This document shows, piece after piece, positions 26,298 through 34,818 of a stretch of 64,000 nt of DNA. Origin of the DNA: an uncultured Lachnospiraceae bacterium (GTDB lineage Bacteria > Bacillota > Clostridia > Lachnospirales > Lachnospiraceae); NCBI GenBank assembly GCA_910578885.1, contig CAJTSH010000012.1, forward strand, positions 1 through 64,000, written 5' to 3'. The position numbers and the translations under genes are program-made. How positions within the stretch are numbered: position 1 is the stretch's first letter; every line of letters starts with the position of its first letter. Below the pieces are notes generated by a model. That model saw only the letters and a list, made by a program, of their open reading frames with translations, made no database searches and was not told the DNA's origin.

Positions 26298-26408
26298 GAG
26301 CATTCATTGTGTATCATATCGTCCGGTTTTATACTGCCCGGATGGGCATTATCTGCTATACATAGCTCCATGTGTAAACTATGAGCACATGGTAAAGCAA
26401 TGAATGAA
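26298..26408 (+). ncRNA. candidate structured RNA after GH16
   Basis: An outer 9-bp stem CATTCATTG (26301-26309) / CAATGAATG (26398-26406) encloses three small hairpins: TGCCC-GGAT-GGGCA (26335-26348), GCTAT-AC-ATAGC (26354-26365) and CCATGTG...CACATGG (26368-26392). A strong terminator follows. It could be the GH16 3' end, a short repeat element, or a regulatory RNA. No known class was recognised. Confidence 0.4.
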
Positions 26409-26413
26409 AGAGC

Positions 26414-26467
26414 AGAGCTGTCACAAAACAGACGCAGAATGGCGTTTGTGGAGTGACAGCTCTTTTT
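26414..26467 (+). terminator. terminator between GH16 and GH81-2
   Basis: AGAGCTGTCAC / GTGACAGCTCT (perfect 11 bp), extended inside by ACAGACGC / GCGTTTGT, ends in TTTTT. Confidence 0.9.
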
Positions 26468-26525
26468 AAGGTGTTGTATTTTTGGGAATTAAAATACGAC
26501 ACCTTTGTAAAATATGACACCTTTT
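26468..26525 (+). promoter_or_regulatory. GACACCTTT hairpin element upstream of GH81-2
   Basis: AAGGTGTTGTATTTT (26468-26482) pairs with AAAATACGACACCTT (26491-26505), 14 of 15 positions Watson-Crick and the other a wobble. A second GACACCTTT follows 18 bp later (26516). Layout and core match the element upstream of GH16. Confidence 0.6.
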
Positions 26526-26573
26526 GAAGCGGATCAAAAAGTTATAAAATATATTTACCATTTAAACGAAATT

Positions 26574-26593
26574 TTGCGCATATGGTTGCGCAA
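26574..26593 (+). promoter_or_regulatory. paired TTGCGCAA-type boxes upstream of GH81-2
   Basis: TTGCGCAT (26574-26581) and TTGCGCAA (26586-26593), 12 bp apart start to start. The 8-bp palindrome with a central CG resembles operator half-sites of LacI-type regulators, and it recurs between GH53 and the chemoreceptor near 61.2-61.6 kb. No LacI-type gene is in the window. Confidence 0.5.
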
Positions 26594-26634
26594 AGATGCA
26601 GGGGGAGACGATTTTAGAAGGAGGGTAAGATAGT

Positions 26635-29600
26635 ATGAAGAAAAAGAAACTGCTGAAGAGGTCATTTGCCATATTGATGACATTGGCAGTGACAGGGACA
26701 ACTGTTCTTGGCGGACTGGGCAAAGAAGGCGTGATTACTGCGCAGGCGGCTGGAACGGCAGTAGGCAAGGGGACGATTGCTACAACTGTAACGGGAAGCT
26801 ACTCGTGGGACACTGGTTCGGCGACCAATGCCTCTTTGCTTGATAAGCTGCCGACGATAGCAAATAAGGGAACGCATCGTTTTACAACCGATAACTACGA
26901 TTCCAATAACAAGGCGATTGACACGTCAAATTGGGGAACCTCTATGATGTGGAATTTAAACGGAGGCAATGCATACGGGAATTCCGTATATGCAATTCCG
27001 TGGGCGTTTAAAGCGGATGAAACTAGACAGGGGATGCTTATTACAAAACCGATTACAACCTACAGCCAGGGACAGAACGAGACTGGAACGTGGATGGCCG
27101 GCATGGCTGAGAATGGTTCTACTTCGGAGTTTGTAGTTAAGCCCGGCTATACGACAAATGGAGTAAAGGTGGATAATGTAACAGACTGGACATATGATGT
27201 TGTCATGCAGAATGCATCGAATACATCCCAGTACATGAAGACGACGATGGTTCAGGGAAGCCCGTTTGCCTATTTTGAGATGGTTGGGACAGACACCATG
27301 ACCGTGGAACGCCCAAGATCGTTGGATTCTTCAATTGTCTCATATGACGGTTCTTCAGCTGAGAATTCTACCATGTTGGTGGTGCGTGTATTCGACAATC
27401 ATGATGAGACGCGGACGGGAGATAAATATGATTATTATGCATTTTTTGTTCCGCAGGGGACAACGTGGGAAATTAAAAAAGCAAGTGAGAATCAGCTGAC
27501 GTCTTTGAAGGCGAATTTTCCGTCAGGTAAAAGCTATTTTACGGTAGCGGTTCTGACGGAACTTCCGCAGATAGATGATAATGCGGCGCGTGCAATTGCA
27601 GATCTGTATAAGCCGTATGCGTATAATTTTGTGACTGATACAAGGGCGGAATATTCCTACAATGAAAATACCCAGAAGCTGTCTACGACCTTTACCTACA
27701 CGGTAGACAAGAAAGAGGAAAGTACGGCAGAAGGAACTATTATGGGTATTCTTCCGCACCAGTATAAGAATATGAGCGGATATAATTATCTTTCTCCGAC
27801 CTTGAAGACCATTCGCGGAACGATGAAGACGCTTGCCGGTTCTTCTTTTAAGACAGAGCTGACATATACCGGCGTGCTCCCGTGGCTTGCGAATGTAAGC
27901 GATACGGCAACGCTTGGGAAGTATGTAGATGAATACATGGATAAGTATTTCCCGAACGGAGTGCCGAATGATCCGTTCGCAGTTATGTATCAGGGGAATG
28001 ACACATATGGAACAGGTAAGGCATTGAACCGTACCAGCAATGTAATTGCTGCGGCGGAAGCGGCAGGTAAGGCGGATGATGCAGCAACTTTGCTGGAGGC
28101 TCTCAAAGGAGAGCTTCAGGATTGGTTTACCGCGACCGGTGAGGATAGAGACAAATATTTCTATTACGATAAAAATGTCGGGAGCCTGTATGGATTTCCG
28201 CAGAGCTACTCGTCGGTTGACCAGACAAACGACCATCATTTCCACTACGGATATTTTATCTATGCGGCGGCACAGATTGCGCTGCGTGACCCGGAGTGGG
28301 CAAGCGATTCCAACTGGGGGCTTATGGTAAAGGAGCTGATTAACGATATTGCCTGTACTGAGAGAAACAGCTCAACATCAAGATATCCGTATCTGAGAAA
28401 TTTTGCTCCGTATGAAGGACATTCCTGGGCATCCGGACATTCTAATTTCTCAGACGGAAACAACCATGAATCCAGTTCTGAGGCAATGAATGCATGGGCA
28501 GGAATTATATTGTTCGGCGAAGCAATCGGTGACAAGGAACTTCGTGATCTTGGAATTTATCTGTATACGACAGAGATTTCGGCAATCAACAATTACTGGT
28601 TTGATGTGGATGAGGACGTTTTAGACGATAATTACCGTTATTATGGACAGAAAAATGTAACAGAGGATTCTCTTCCGACCTATAATCAGGCAGCTCAGGT
28701 ATGGGGCGGAAAAATGGATTATGCGACATGGTGGACGGCTGAACCGCTGCAGATTCAGGGAATCAACCTGCTTCCGATGAATCCGGCGTCTTTCTATCTT
28801 GCCGGAAATGATGAATATATTTTGGAGAACTGGAAAATCGCACTAGAGCGTGAGGCAAGGATTCCGGCCGACCGTCTCGGCGATACATATGAAGAATATA
28901 CAAAGAGATGGAATGACGTCTGGAGCGCATATCTGGCGCTTGCAAATCCGGATACGGCAATCAGTTATTGGCAGCCGGGAGCAGATGAAGAAGGCGGAGA
29001 ATCCAGAGCTCATACCTACCAGTATATTTATTCACTGAAAGAGTACGGAACGCCGGATACATCTGTCACTTCAAATGCGGCTATGAGTGCGGTATTTAAC
29101 AAGGATGGCGTGAAGACCTATGCGGTGTTCAATGCCGGAAAAGCGGCTAAGGAAGTTACTTTCAGCGACGGTATTAAAGTGAATGCACAGCCGGGGCAGA
29201 TGACCTTGCTTAAAGGAACCGATATTGAGGGCGTCAGCGCTTACACAGTGGAATATTACAAGGAGAAGCTTGACGGAGGATATGAAAAAGAAACCGTTAC
29301 CAAAGCTGGCATGGACGGCAGCACGGTTCAAGCAGAGCAGAAGGAGATTCCGGGATATTCATTTGACAGTGAAAATTCGGGCAATAAGTTAAGCGGAACA
29401 GTAACATCGAACAACGGGCTTGTGTTAAAGCTGTACTATAAGAGAAGCACCTACACGATAAATTATGAGTTAAACGGCGGAAGCATGGAGCCGGAAGGAC
29501 CGTCCAGCTACAAGTTTGGGCAGACTGTTTCATTAGGAACACCGTCAAAGGAGAACTGTGATTTCCTTGGCTGGTTTACGGACGCTTCCTTTAAAAATCA

Positions 29601-32220
29601 GTTGACGGAAATTACAGAGACGACATCCGGTAATTTGACGCTGTATGCGAAGTGGAAGGATTTGACTGTAACAGAGGCTGAAGAAGGAAAGTCCGCGAAG
29701 TATGAGGATGACAATATTATATTTGCTGTAACCGGAGAGAGCGGAATTAAAAGGGCTACCGTATATTATCAGCTTTTTGATTCTGAGGATGAAGCAAAGG
29801 AAAGAGTGAAGGATGCGGGCGTTGCAGGAACTATGGGAATGAACCTGAATAACGATGGCGGAGATAATTGGAGCATTTCAATTCCTACGCCTAATGCGAT
29901 AGGAAAGTTCATTGTGTTTAAATACAATATAGATGGTTCTACCGGCGTAAGGGATACGGCATGGGGAATCCACGAGATCGCAAAGATTTCCACAACTGCT
30001 GTAGCCTATAAAACAGAGTATTATCAGGAGCAGTTAGACGGTACATTTAAGCTGGCGGAGACTTCAAATAAGAGAGGCGAGCCGGAAGATACAGTAACTG
30101 CCGTTGAAAAGAATTTTACAGGATTTACATTGGATAAAGGAATTGACGGAACCGTAGCGAGCGGAACTGTAGGAGCGGCGAACAGCTTAACCTTAAAGCT
30201 GTATTATAAGAGGAACAGCTATACGATTACATACAACCTGAATGAAGGTACAAATGACGGTTCTAATCCGGCGTCCTACAAGTATGGCGAGAGCATTACA
30301 TTGAAGAATCCTACACGAGAGGGCTATACTTTTGGAGGATGGTATGAGAGCGCATCGTTTACGGGAAGCAAGGTGACAACAATCCGTGCAACGGCGGCTA
30401 AAAACTACGAGCTGTATGCAAAATGGACAGAAGGAGAAGGCGGGGACGATTCCTATGTCAGAGGAGACAAGGGAATCGAAATTGATGAAAACGGAACGAT
30501 AACTTTCTATGTATCTGATCCGCAAAAAGCTGGAATGGTAGTATTTTACAAGGTCTGCGATACGGGGGAGGAGGCCTCTAAGATAACGGGAATCGGTCAG
30601 CTCGGCGGACATAACATGACCCAGAATGAAAACGGTGAGTGGGAGTTTAAGCTTGAGAATATTGGCAAAGACAAACATATCGTTTATGCATTCAATAACG
30701 GCGTACAGGAAGAAGTGTGTGCGATTCCTGTAACTGAAATTCCGTCCACTTCAGGAGAAGGCGGCGGAAACGGCGGCGGAGATGAGGACGCCGCAGCTTA
30801 CAGGGTAGAGCATTACCTTCAGAACACATCGTTGGACGGCTATACAAAGGATTCATCGGCAGATGAAAGCCTGACTGGTACGGTCGGAGAGACGGTTACT
30901 GCAAATGCAAAGACCTATACGGGATTTACTTACAATGCATCCGCAGAGGGAAGTGCGGTCAGCGGAACTGTGACCGAAGACGGGGCGTTGGTTTTAAGGC
31001 TGTATTATACCAGAAATAGCTATGCAATTAACTACACATTAAACGGAGGAACACAGAGCGCAGGAAATCCGGTTTCTTATCTCTACGGAGTCGGAGCGGC
31101 AGATTTGAAAGCTCCGAACCGTGAAGGATATACGTTTAACGGCTGGTACGCAAATGCTTCGCTGACCGGCGAAAAGGTAACATCTATATCTGGCAGTCAG
31201 ACGGGAGACATTAGTCTTTATGCAGGCTGGACGAAGAATTCAGGAGGAAGCACCGAAACGCCGCCGGGAAGTACTGAGACGCCGCCAGGAAGCACTGAGA
31301 CGCCGCCAGGAAGCACTGAGACGCCGCCAGGAGGTACTGTGACACCGCCGGGAGGAGGAATACAGACACCCCCGTCTGCAAAAGTGAATGCGGCAGCGCC
31401 AAGCATTACGGAAAGTCCGGTAGGCGGGACTTATGAATATAAGGCAGACGCAGTCCTGACAGTAGGTGCAAAATCTACGGACGGAGGAGCTCTGAGCTAC
31501 CAGTGGTATTCCAACACGAAGAACAGCACCGTTAATGCAACGAAGATCTCTGGAGCGACCGGTGTGAGCTATAAAGCGCCTACTACGGCTCTTGGGACGG
31601 TATATTACTTCTGTAAGGTAACAAACACAAATAGTAAGGCAACCGGAAACAAGACTGCAGCCAAGGATTCCGCAATTGCCGGAGTTGTAGTGACAAAAGC
31701 TGCAAATCCGATTACGAAGATATCAAGCTACAGCAAGGCAATCGGAAGCAAGGTGACCTTAAAGCCGCAGGGCTCGGCAACCTATAAGACTTCCAACAAG
31801 AAGGTAGTGACTGTTACCAAGAAAGGAAAAGTAACCTTTAAGGGAGTCGGAAAGGCGACGATAACCGTAACGGCAAAAGGCAACCAGTATTACAAGGCGG
31901 CAACAAAGAAAATTACATTTACGGTAACACCGAAGACTGCAAAAATAAGCTCTGCGAAATCCTCAAAATCCAAAACAATAACGGTGAAATGGAAGAAGGA
32001 TAAGAAAGCAACGGGATATGAGGTTCAGTATTCTACCAGCAGCAAGTTTAAAGGCGCTAAGTCTAAAAAGGTGAAGGGAAGCGGAACAACTGCATTAAAT
32101 ATTTCAAAGCTAAAGGGCGGTAAGAAATATTATGTAAGAGTACGTGAATACACGAACTACAAAAAGAAACCTGTCTACGGAGCATGGAGTAAGGTGAAGA
32201 GTATAAAAGTAAAGAAGTAA
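26635..32220 (+). CDS. secreted multimodular GH81 endo-beta-1,3-glucanase (GH81-2)
   Basis: 1861 residues. A signal peptide (about 1-38) is followed by the GH81 domain (about 40-830) with signatures DHHFHYGYF (D533) and GNNHESSSEA (E612, E616), spaced as in GH81-1. Then come three MucBP-like segments (EYYKEKLDGGY, EYYQEQLDGTF, EHYLQNTSLDGY), each leading into an InlB-type repeat. Between them lie two roughly 90-residue beta modules (about 1020-1120 and 1280-1365) that may be glucan-binding, CBM56-like (tentative). A TPPGS linker, an Ig-like repeat, a Big_2-like domain and a C-terminal Fn3 end in KSIKVKK. AGAAGGAGG lies 12 bases upstream of ATG. It shares only the catalytic module with GH81-1, so the two probably differ in targeting. 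Confidence 0.93.
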   Translation: MKKKKLLKRSFAILMTLAVTGTTVLGGLGKEGVITAQAAGTAVGKGTIATTVTGSYSWDTGSATNASLLDKLPTIANKGTHRFTTDNYDSNNKAIDTSNWGTSMMWNLNGGNAYGNSVYAIPWAFKADETRQGMLITKPITTYSQGQNETGTWMAGMAENGSTSEFVVKPGYTTNGVKVDNVTDWTYDVVMQNASNTSQYMKTTMVQGSPFAYFEMVGTDTMTVERPRSLDSSIVSYDGSSAENSTMLVVRVFDNHDETRTGDKYDYYAFFVPQGTTWEIKKASENQLTSLKANFPSGKSYFTVAVLTELPQIDDNAARAIADLYKPYAYNFVTDTRAEYSYNENTQKLSTTFTYTVDKKEESTAEGTIMGILPHQYKNMSGYNYLSPTLKTIRGTMKTLAGSSFKTELTYTGVLPWLANVSDTATLGKYVDEYMDKYFPNGVPNDPFAVMYQGNDTYGTGKALNRTSNVIAAAEAAGKADDAATLLEALKGELQDWFTATGEDRDKYFYYDKNVGSLYGFPQSYSSVDQTNDHHFHYGYFIYAAAQIALRDPEWASDSNWGLMVKELINDIACTERNSSTSRYPYLRNFAPYEGHSWASGHSNFSDGNNHESSSEAMNAWAGIILFGEAIGDKELRDLGIYLYTTEISAINNYWFDVDEDVLDDNYRYYGQKNVTEDSLPTYNQAAQVWGGKMDYATWWTAEPLQIQGINLLPMNPASFYLAGNDEYILENWKIALEREARIPADRLGDTYEEYTKRWNDVWSAYLALANPDTAISYWQPGADEEGGESRAHTYQYIYSLKEYGTPDTSVTSNAAMSAVFNKDGVKTYAVFNAGKAAKEVTFSDGIKVNAQPGQMTLLKGTDIEGVSAYTVEYYKEKLDGGYEKETVTKAGMDGSTVQAEQKEIPGYSFDSENSGNKLSGTVTSNNGLVLKLYYKRSTYTINYELNGGSMEPEGPSSYKFGQTVSLGTPSKENCDFLGWFTDASFKNQLTEITETTSGNLTLYAKWKDLTVTEAEEGKSAKYEDDNIIFAVTGESGIKRATVYYQLFDSEDEAKERVKDAGVAGTMGMNLNNDGGDNWSISIPTPNAIGKFIVFKYNIDGSTGVRDTAWGIHEIAKISTTAVAYKTEYYQEQLDGTFKLAETSNKRGEPEDTVTAVEKNFTGFTLDKGIDGTVASGTVGAANSLTLKLYYKRNSYTITYNLNEGTNDGSNPASYKYGESITLKNPTREGYTFGGWYESASFTGSKVTTIRATAAKNYELYAKWTEGEGGDDSYVRGDKGIEIDENGTITFYVSDPQKAGMVVFYKVCDTGEEASKITGIGQLGGHNMTQNENGEWEFKLENIGKDKHIVYAFNNGVQEEVCAIPVTEIPSTSGEGGGNGGGDEDAAAYRVEHYLQNTSLDGYTKDSSADESLTGTVGETVTANAKTYTGFTYNASAEGSAVSGTVTEDGALVLRLYYTRNSYAINYTLNGGTQSAGNPVSYLYGVGAADLKAPNREGYTFNGWYANASLTGEKVTSISGSQTGDISLYAGWTKNSGGSTETPPGSTETPPGSTETPPGSTETPPGGTVTPPGGGIQTPPSAKVNAAAPSITESPVGGTYEYKADAVLTVGAKSTDGGALSYQWYSNTKNSTVNATKISGATGVSYKAPTTALGTVYYFCKVTNTNSKATGNKTAAKDSAIAGVVVTKAANPITKISSYSKAIGSKVTLKPQGSATYKTSNKKVVTVTKKGKVTFKGVGKATITVTAKGNQYYKAATKKITFTVTPKTAKISSAKSSKSKTITVKWKKDKKATGYEVQYSTSSKFKGAKSKKVKGSGTTALNISKLKGGKKYYVRVREYTNYKKKPVYGAWSKVKSIKVKK
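31250..31350 (+). repeat. 18-bp tandem repeat coding GSTETP linker
   Basis: Five near-identical 18-bp units (core ACTGAGACGCCGCCAGGA) encode repeated G-S-T-E-T-P-P in GH81-2. Units 2-4 are almost identical, which suggests recent slippage expansion. Confidence 0.85.
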
Positions 32221-32229
32221 ATGCGCATA

Positions 32230-32260
32230 TTATGCGGAGCAAGACCAGCTTCACATAAGC
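32230..32260. repeat. TTATGCGGAGC palindromic repeat
   Basis: TTATGCGGAGC-AAGACCA-GCTTCACATAAGC, an 11-bp stem with two non-Watson-Crick positions, just after the GH81-2 stop. It is related to the palindrome at 18604. Confidence 0.5.
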
Positions 32261-32274
32261 TTATTGCACAGAGG

Positions 32275-32309
32275 CTTTGCCCCGCAGTGTATCTGCGGGG
32301 CAAAGATTT
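32275..32309 (+). terminator. terminator of GH81-2
   Basis: Perfect 13-bp stem CTTTGCCCCGCAG / CTGCGGGGCAAAG with loop TGTAT, followed by ATTTT. Confidence 0.92.
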
Positions 32310-32336
32310 TCCGTAAACAAATTTTAAATGGTTCAG

Positions 32337-32371
32337 GTTACATAACTGTGAGGCATAGGATGAACTGTTAC
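32337..32371 (+). repeat. GTTAC-ended short repeat, copy C
   Basis: Starts GTTACATAACTG and ends GGATGAACTGTTAC. The terminal TGAACTGTTAC is shared with copy D at 47559. It lies upstream of the small membrane protein gene. Confidence 0.5.
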
Positions 32372-32478
32372 CATTTGCCAGAATAATTTATCAGGAAAGT
32401 CTTGAAGAAAATGAAAAAACAAGTTACAATAAGGCAAAACCCATTGAAACAAAGAGAGAAAGCAAAGAGGGGGATAGG

Positions 32479-32820
32479 ATGCAGGAAGTACAGAGTAAAT
32501 TAAAGGAAAACATTCAAGAGAACCTGAAGGAAAATATCAATGAATTAAAGGAAAAAAGGAATTATATGAGATATGCCAGACGTATGGCTGGCGGGATGTG
32601 TTCTTTAATCGGAACACTTCTTGCAATTTATGTTGGAGGCTGGCTGATGCTTTTGTCTCCGTTGAAAGAGACGGTTTTCGCATTTTTCCTTGGGACTGTC
32701 ACCAAAAAGATGGTAATTGTAACTACTATAAAATGTGCCCTTTCGTTAACGACAGTTGGCGCGATATGGTGCGGCGGTTATATTTTGAACCGCAAGATTG
32801 TCGGGTATGAGGAGTGTTAG
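32479..32820 (+). CDS. small two-helix membrane protein of unknown function
   Basis: 113 residues, not recognised. Residues 1-35 form a charged helix (KLKENIQENLKENINELKEK), probably a short coiled coil. Two transmembrane helices follow (about 45-65 and 82-103), with a short polar C-terminus. GAGGGGGATAGG precedes the ATG. It is transcribed alone and ends at a strong bidirectional terminator facing the chemoreceptor gene. Confidence 0.75.
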   Translation: MQEVQSKLKENIQENLKENINELKEKRNYMRYARRMAGGMCSLIGTLLAIYVGGWLMLLSPLKETVFAFFLGTVTKKMVIVTTIKCALSLTTVGAIWCGGYILNRKIVGYEEC

Positions 32821-32830
32821 GACTGATAGT

Positions 32831-32867
32831 AAACAGCCGGTTGGAGTATTCACAACCGGCTGTTTTT
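32831..32867. terminator. bidirectional terminator between convergent genes
   Basis: AAACAGCCGGTTG / CAACCGGCTGTTT is a perfect 13-bp stem with T-runs on both strands. Confidence 0.93.
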
Positions 32868-32882
32868 AAGCTGCTGCAATAT

Positions 32883-34631
32883 TTAAAAACGGAAAATTTC
32901 CATATCTTTTTTCAGTTCGGCAGACAAGGCCACCATTCTTTCCGTAATCTTGTTACACTCTGTGATGACGCCTTCCAATTGGGAAACAGTAGCGGAGGCT
33001 TCTTCTGTGCTTGCTGCGTTTTCTTCTGCAATTGCTGCAAGATCTTCTACAATGCTCAATACACCGGTTTTAATGCCGTCAATTTCCTTCATCTGTGAAC
33101 CGATTTCATTGATTGCTTCGGCAACATGATTGACCTCTGTATTTAAGGACCGGAATACCTCCTGCGTATTCTGGATCATGCCCTGCTGTTCCTGCATTTC
33201 GGCAGTCATTTTATCCATCGCATTGACACTGAGGTTCGAGTTGGTCAAAAGGACATTTACCACATCAATGATTCGGTCGGCAGCATCCTTAGACTGTTCA
33301 GACAACATACGGATTTCATCTGCAACAACGGCAAATCCCTTCCCCATTTCCCCGGCTCTGGCTGCCTCGATGCTGGCGTTTAAGGATAGGAGGTTTGTCT
33401 GGGAAGCAATATTGGTTATTAACTCCGTAGCTTCACGGATGCCGTTTGCAGAAACATTGGTATCATTGGTTTTTTCATATACAAGTTCCACAGATTCTTT
33501 GGTGTGGGAACTGATGGTCTCTAGTTCCTTTAAGGTATGGTTTACCGAGGAGTTGTATTCCTTCATGAGCTCGGAGCTGTTATGTAAATCCGTAATATTG
33601 GATGAAATCTGATCCATTGCAACACCCATCTCCGTCACCTTGGTATTTGCCTCCTGCGTCTCTACTGCCTGTGAAGTGGCGCCGTTTGCAATGCCCTCAA
33701 CAGCAACGTCAATATCGGAAATATTATCGTTGATATTTCGAAAAGCTTTTACAAAATTTTCTGAGAAATCGGCAAGAGTGTTACTGGTGCCGATAATATT
33801 TTTTACAATATCGGTCAATTTTTCCACGACCTGTTTCGTGGCTTTTGCAACATCGCCAATCTCGTCATTCCGGTCTAAATTCTTTTTAACTTGTGTGAAG
33901 TGCAGCTCGCCGTCTGCCAGCTTCTTGATTTCCTTGGTAGAGTAGGTTAACGCACTTGACATCCGTTGTACGACAATGCCGGAAACAACTGTACATAGGA
34001 CAATTCCTACAATGAATAAAATGCTTAACAATAGGAAGGATTCATTGATAACCTTATCAAGGGAAGCGCGTTCTTTTGCCGCAAACACCATACCAATGAT
34101 TTCATCGGGATTATCCGTTCCGACCTGATAAAGCGGAGAATAATATCCGCAGTATTCAACGCCGTATAGGTTCATCTTGGAAATAAATACATCCTCCCCG
34201 TTCTTAAGGACGCGTTCAATGATCTCTTCATCTTCTATCGGAACGCTGATCTCGCGGACGCCTTTTTCATTCTTCATAGTAGTCAGAACTTTCGTTTCGC
34301 CAAAGTAGAAGGAGATATCTATTTCTGTGGACGCTTTCAGGGAATCCAGAGTAGCCTGCTGACCATACATGGACACATATCCTTTCATGAATCCGTTGGT
34401 TTCATCATATGTATAAGGCTCCCCGTTAATCTTGCTGTAGCGGACAATGGTGCTCTGCGTATAGGTGTTCAGGTTATCCTTCATGCCGTTGATTCCAGAC
34501 TGATTTAATTTGAGCTCACCGACAAAGGTTACAGAAATACCTAATATCAGCATCGGCAGGATAACAAGCGCCAGCACCCGCAGACGAAAGCCGCCAATTC
34601 GTTTGGTTCGTTCTTTCTGTTGTTTTTTCAT
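32883..34631 (-). CDS. methyl-accepting chemotaxis protein (single Cache type)
   Basis: 582 residues. TM1 lies at about 17-40, an extracellular sensor of about 150 residues (sCache-like, with YFGETKVLTTM) follows, and TM2 lies at about 195-217. Then come HAMP and the long cytoplasmic signalling coiled coil with the hairpin tip around IASQTNLLSLNASIEAARAG and EIRMLSEQSKDAA, which contacts CheA/CheW. AGAGGAGGA precedes the ATG. A sigma-A-like promoter lies upstream (TTGAGT, 17 bp, TATCAT on the minus strand, 34668-34696). The ligand is unknown. Confidence 0.95.
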   Translation of the reverse strand: MKKQQKERTKRIGGFRLRVLALVILPMLILGISVTFVGELKLNQSGINGMKDNLNTYTQSTIVRYSKINGEPYTYDETNGFMKGYVSMYGQQATLDSLKASTEIDISFYFGETKVLTTMKNEKGVREISVPIEDEEIIERVLKNGEDVFISKMNLYGVEYCGYYSPLYQVGTDNPDEIIGMVFAAKERASLDKVINESFLLLSILFIVGIVLCTVVSGIVVQRMSSALTYSTKEIKKLADGELHFTQVKKNLDRNDEIGDVAKATKQVVEKLTDIVKNIIGTSNTLADFSENFVKAFRNINDNISDIDVAVEGIANGATSQAVETQEANTKVTEMGVAMDQISSNITDLHNSSELMKEYNSSVNHTLKELETISSHTKESVELVYEKTNDTNVSANGIREATELITNIASQTNLLSLNASIEAARAGEMGKGFAVVADEIRMLSEQSKDAADRIIDVVNVLLTNSNLSVNAMDKMTAEMQEQQGMIQNTQEVFRSLNTEVNHVAEAINEIGSQMKEIDGIKTGVLSIVEDLAAIAEENAASTEEASATVSQLEGVITECNKITERMVALSAELKKDMEIFRF

Positions 34632-34667
34632 GATGTGTCCTCCTCTTAAGTCCCATTTTTATATATC

Positions 34668-34696
34668 TATGATACCAGACTTTTTAGAAAAACTCA
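34668..34696 (-). promoter_or_regulatory. sigma-A-type promoter of the chemoreceptor
   Basis: Minus strand TTGAGT and TATCAT, 17 bp apart, about 40 bp upstream of the start codon. Confidence 0.6.
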
Positions 34697-34719
34697 ATCA
34701 TTTGAACCGTGTTATGACT

Positions 34720-34746
34720 TAAGTTTTTGTATATTTTAACCGACAT
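34720..34746 (+). promoter_or_regulatory. sigma-D (FliA) type promoter of the FliK-like gene
   Basis: TAAG (34720-34723), exactly 15 bp, ACCGACAT (34739-34746) fits the flagellar sigma consensus TAAA-N15-GCCGATAA. The flagellin gene has the same arrangement. Confidence 0.65.
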
Positions 34747-34818
34747 ATGAAGTAGAAATTTATTTGTGTGAAGATGAAGATTACAGGGCGCACATTTTAA
34801 GCAATTGGAGGAAATTGA

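Noticed and set aside
27523..28245. 240-codon minus-strand frame inside GH81-2
   Set aside because: It overlaps conserved catalytic-domain coding sequence on the plus strand and shows no recognisable protein.
31250..31350. Short tandem repeats as a CRISPR or origin iteron array
   Set aside because: Units are 18 bp, contiguous and in frame within GH81-2, coding a Pro-rich linker.
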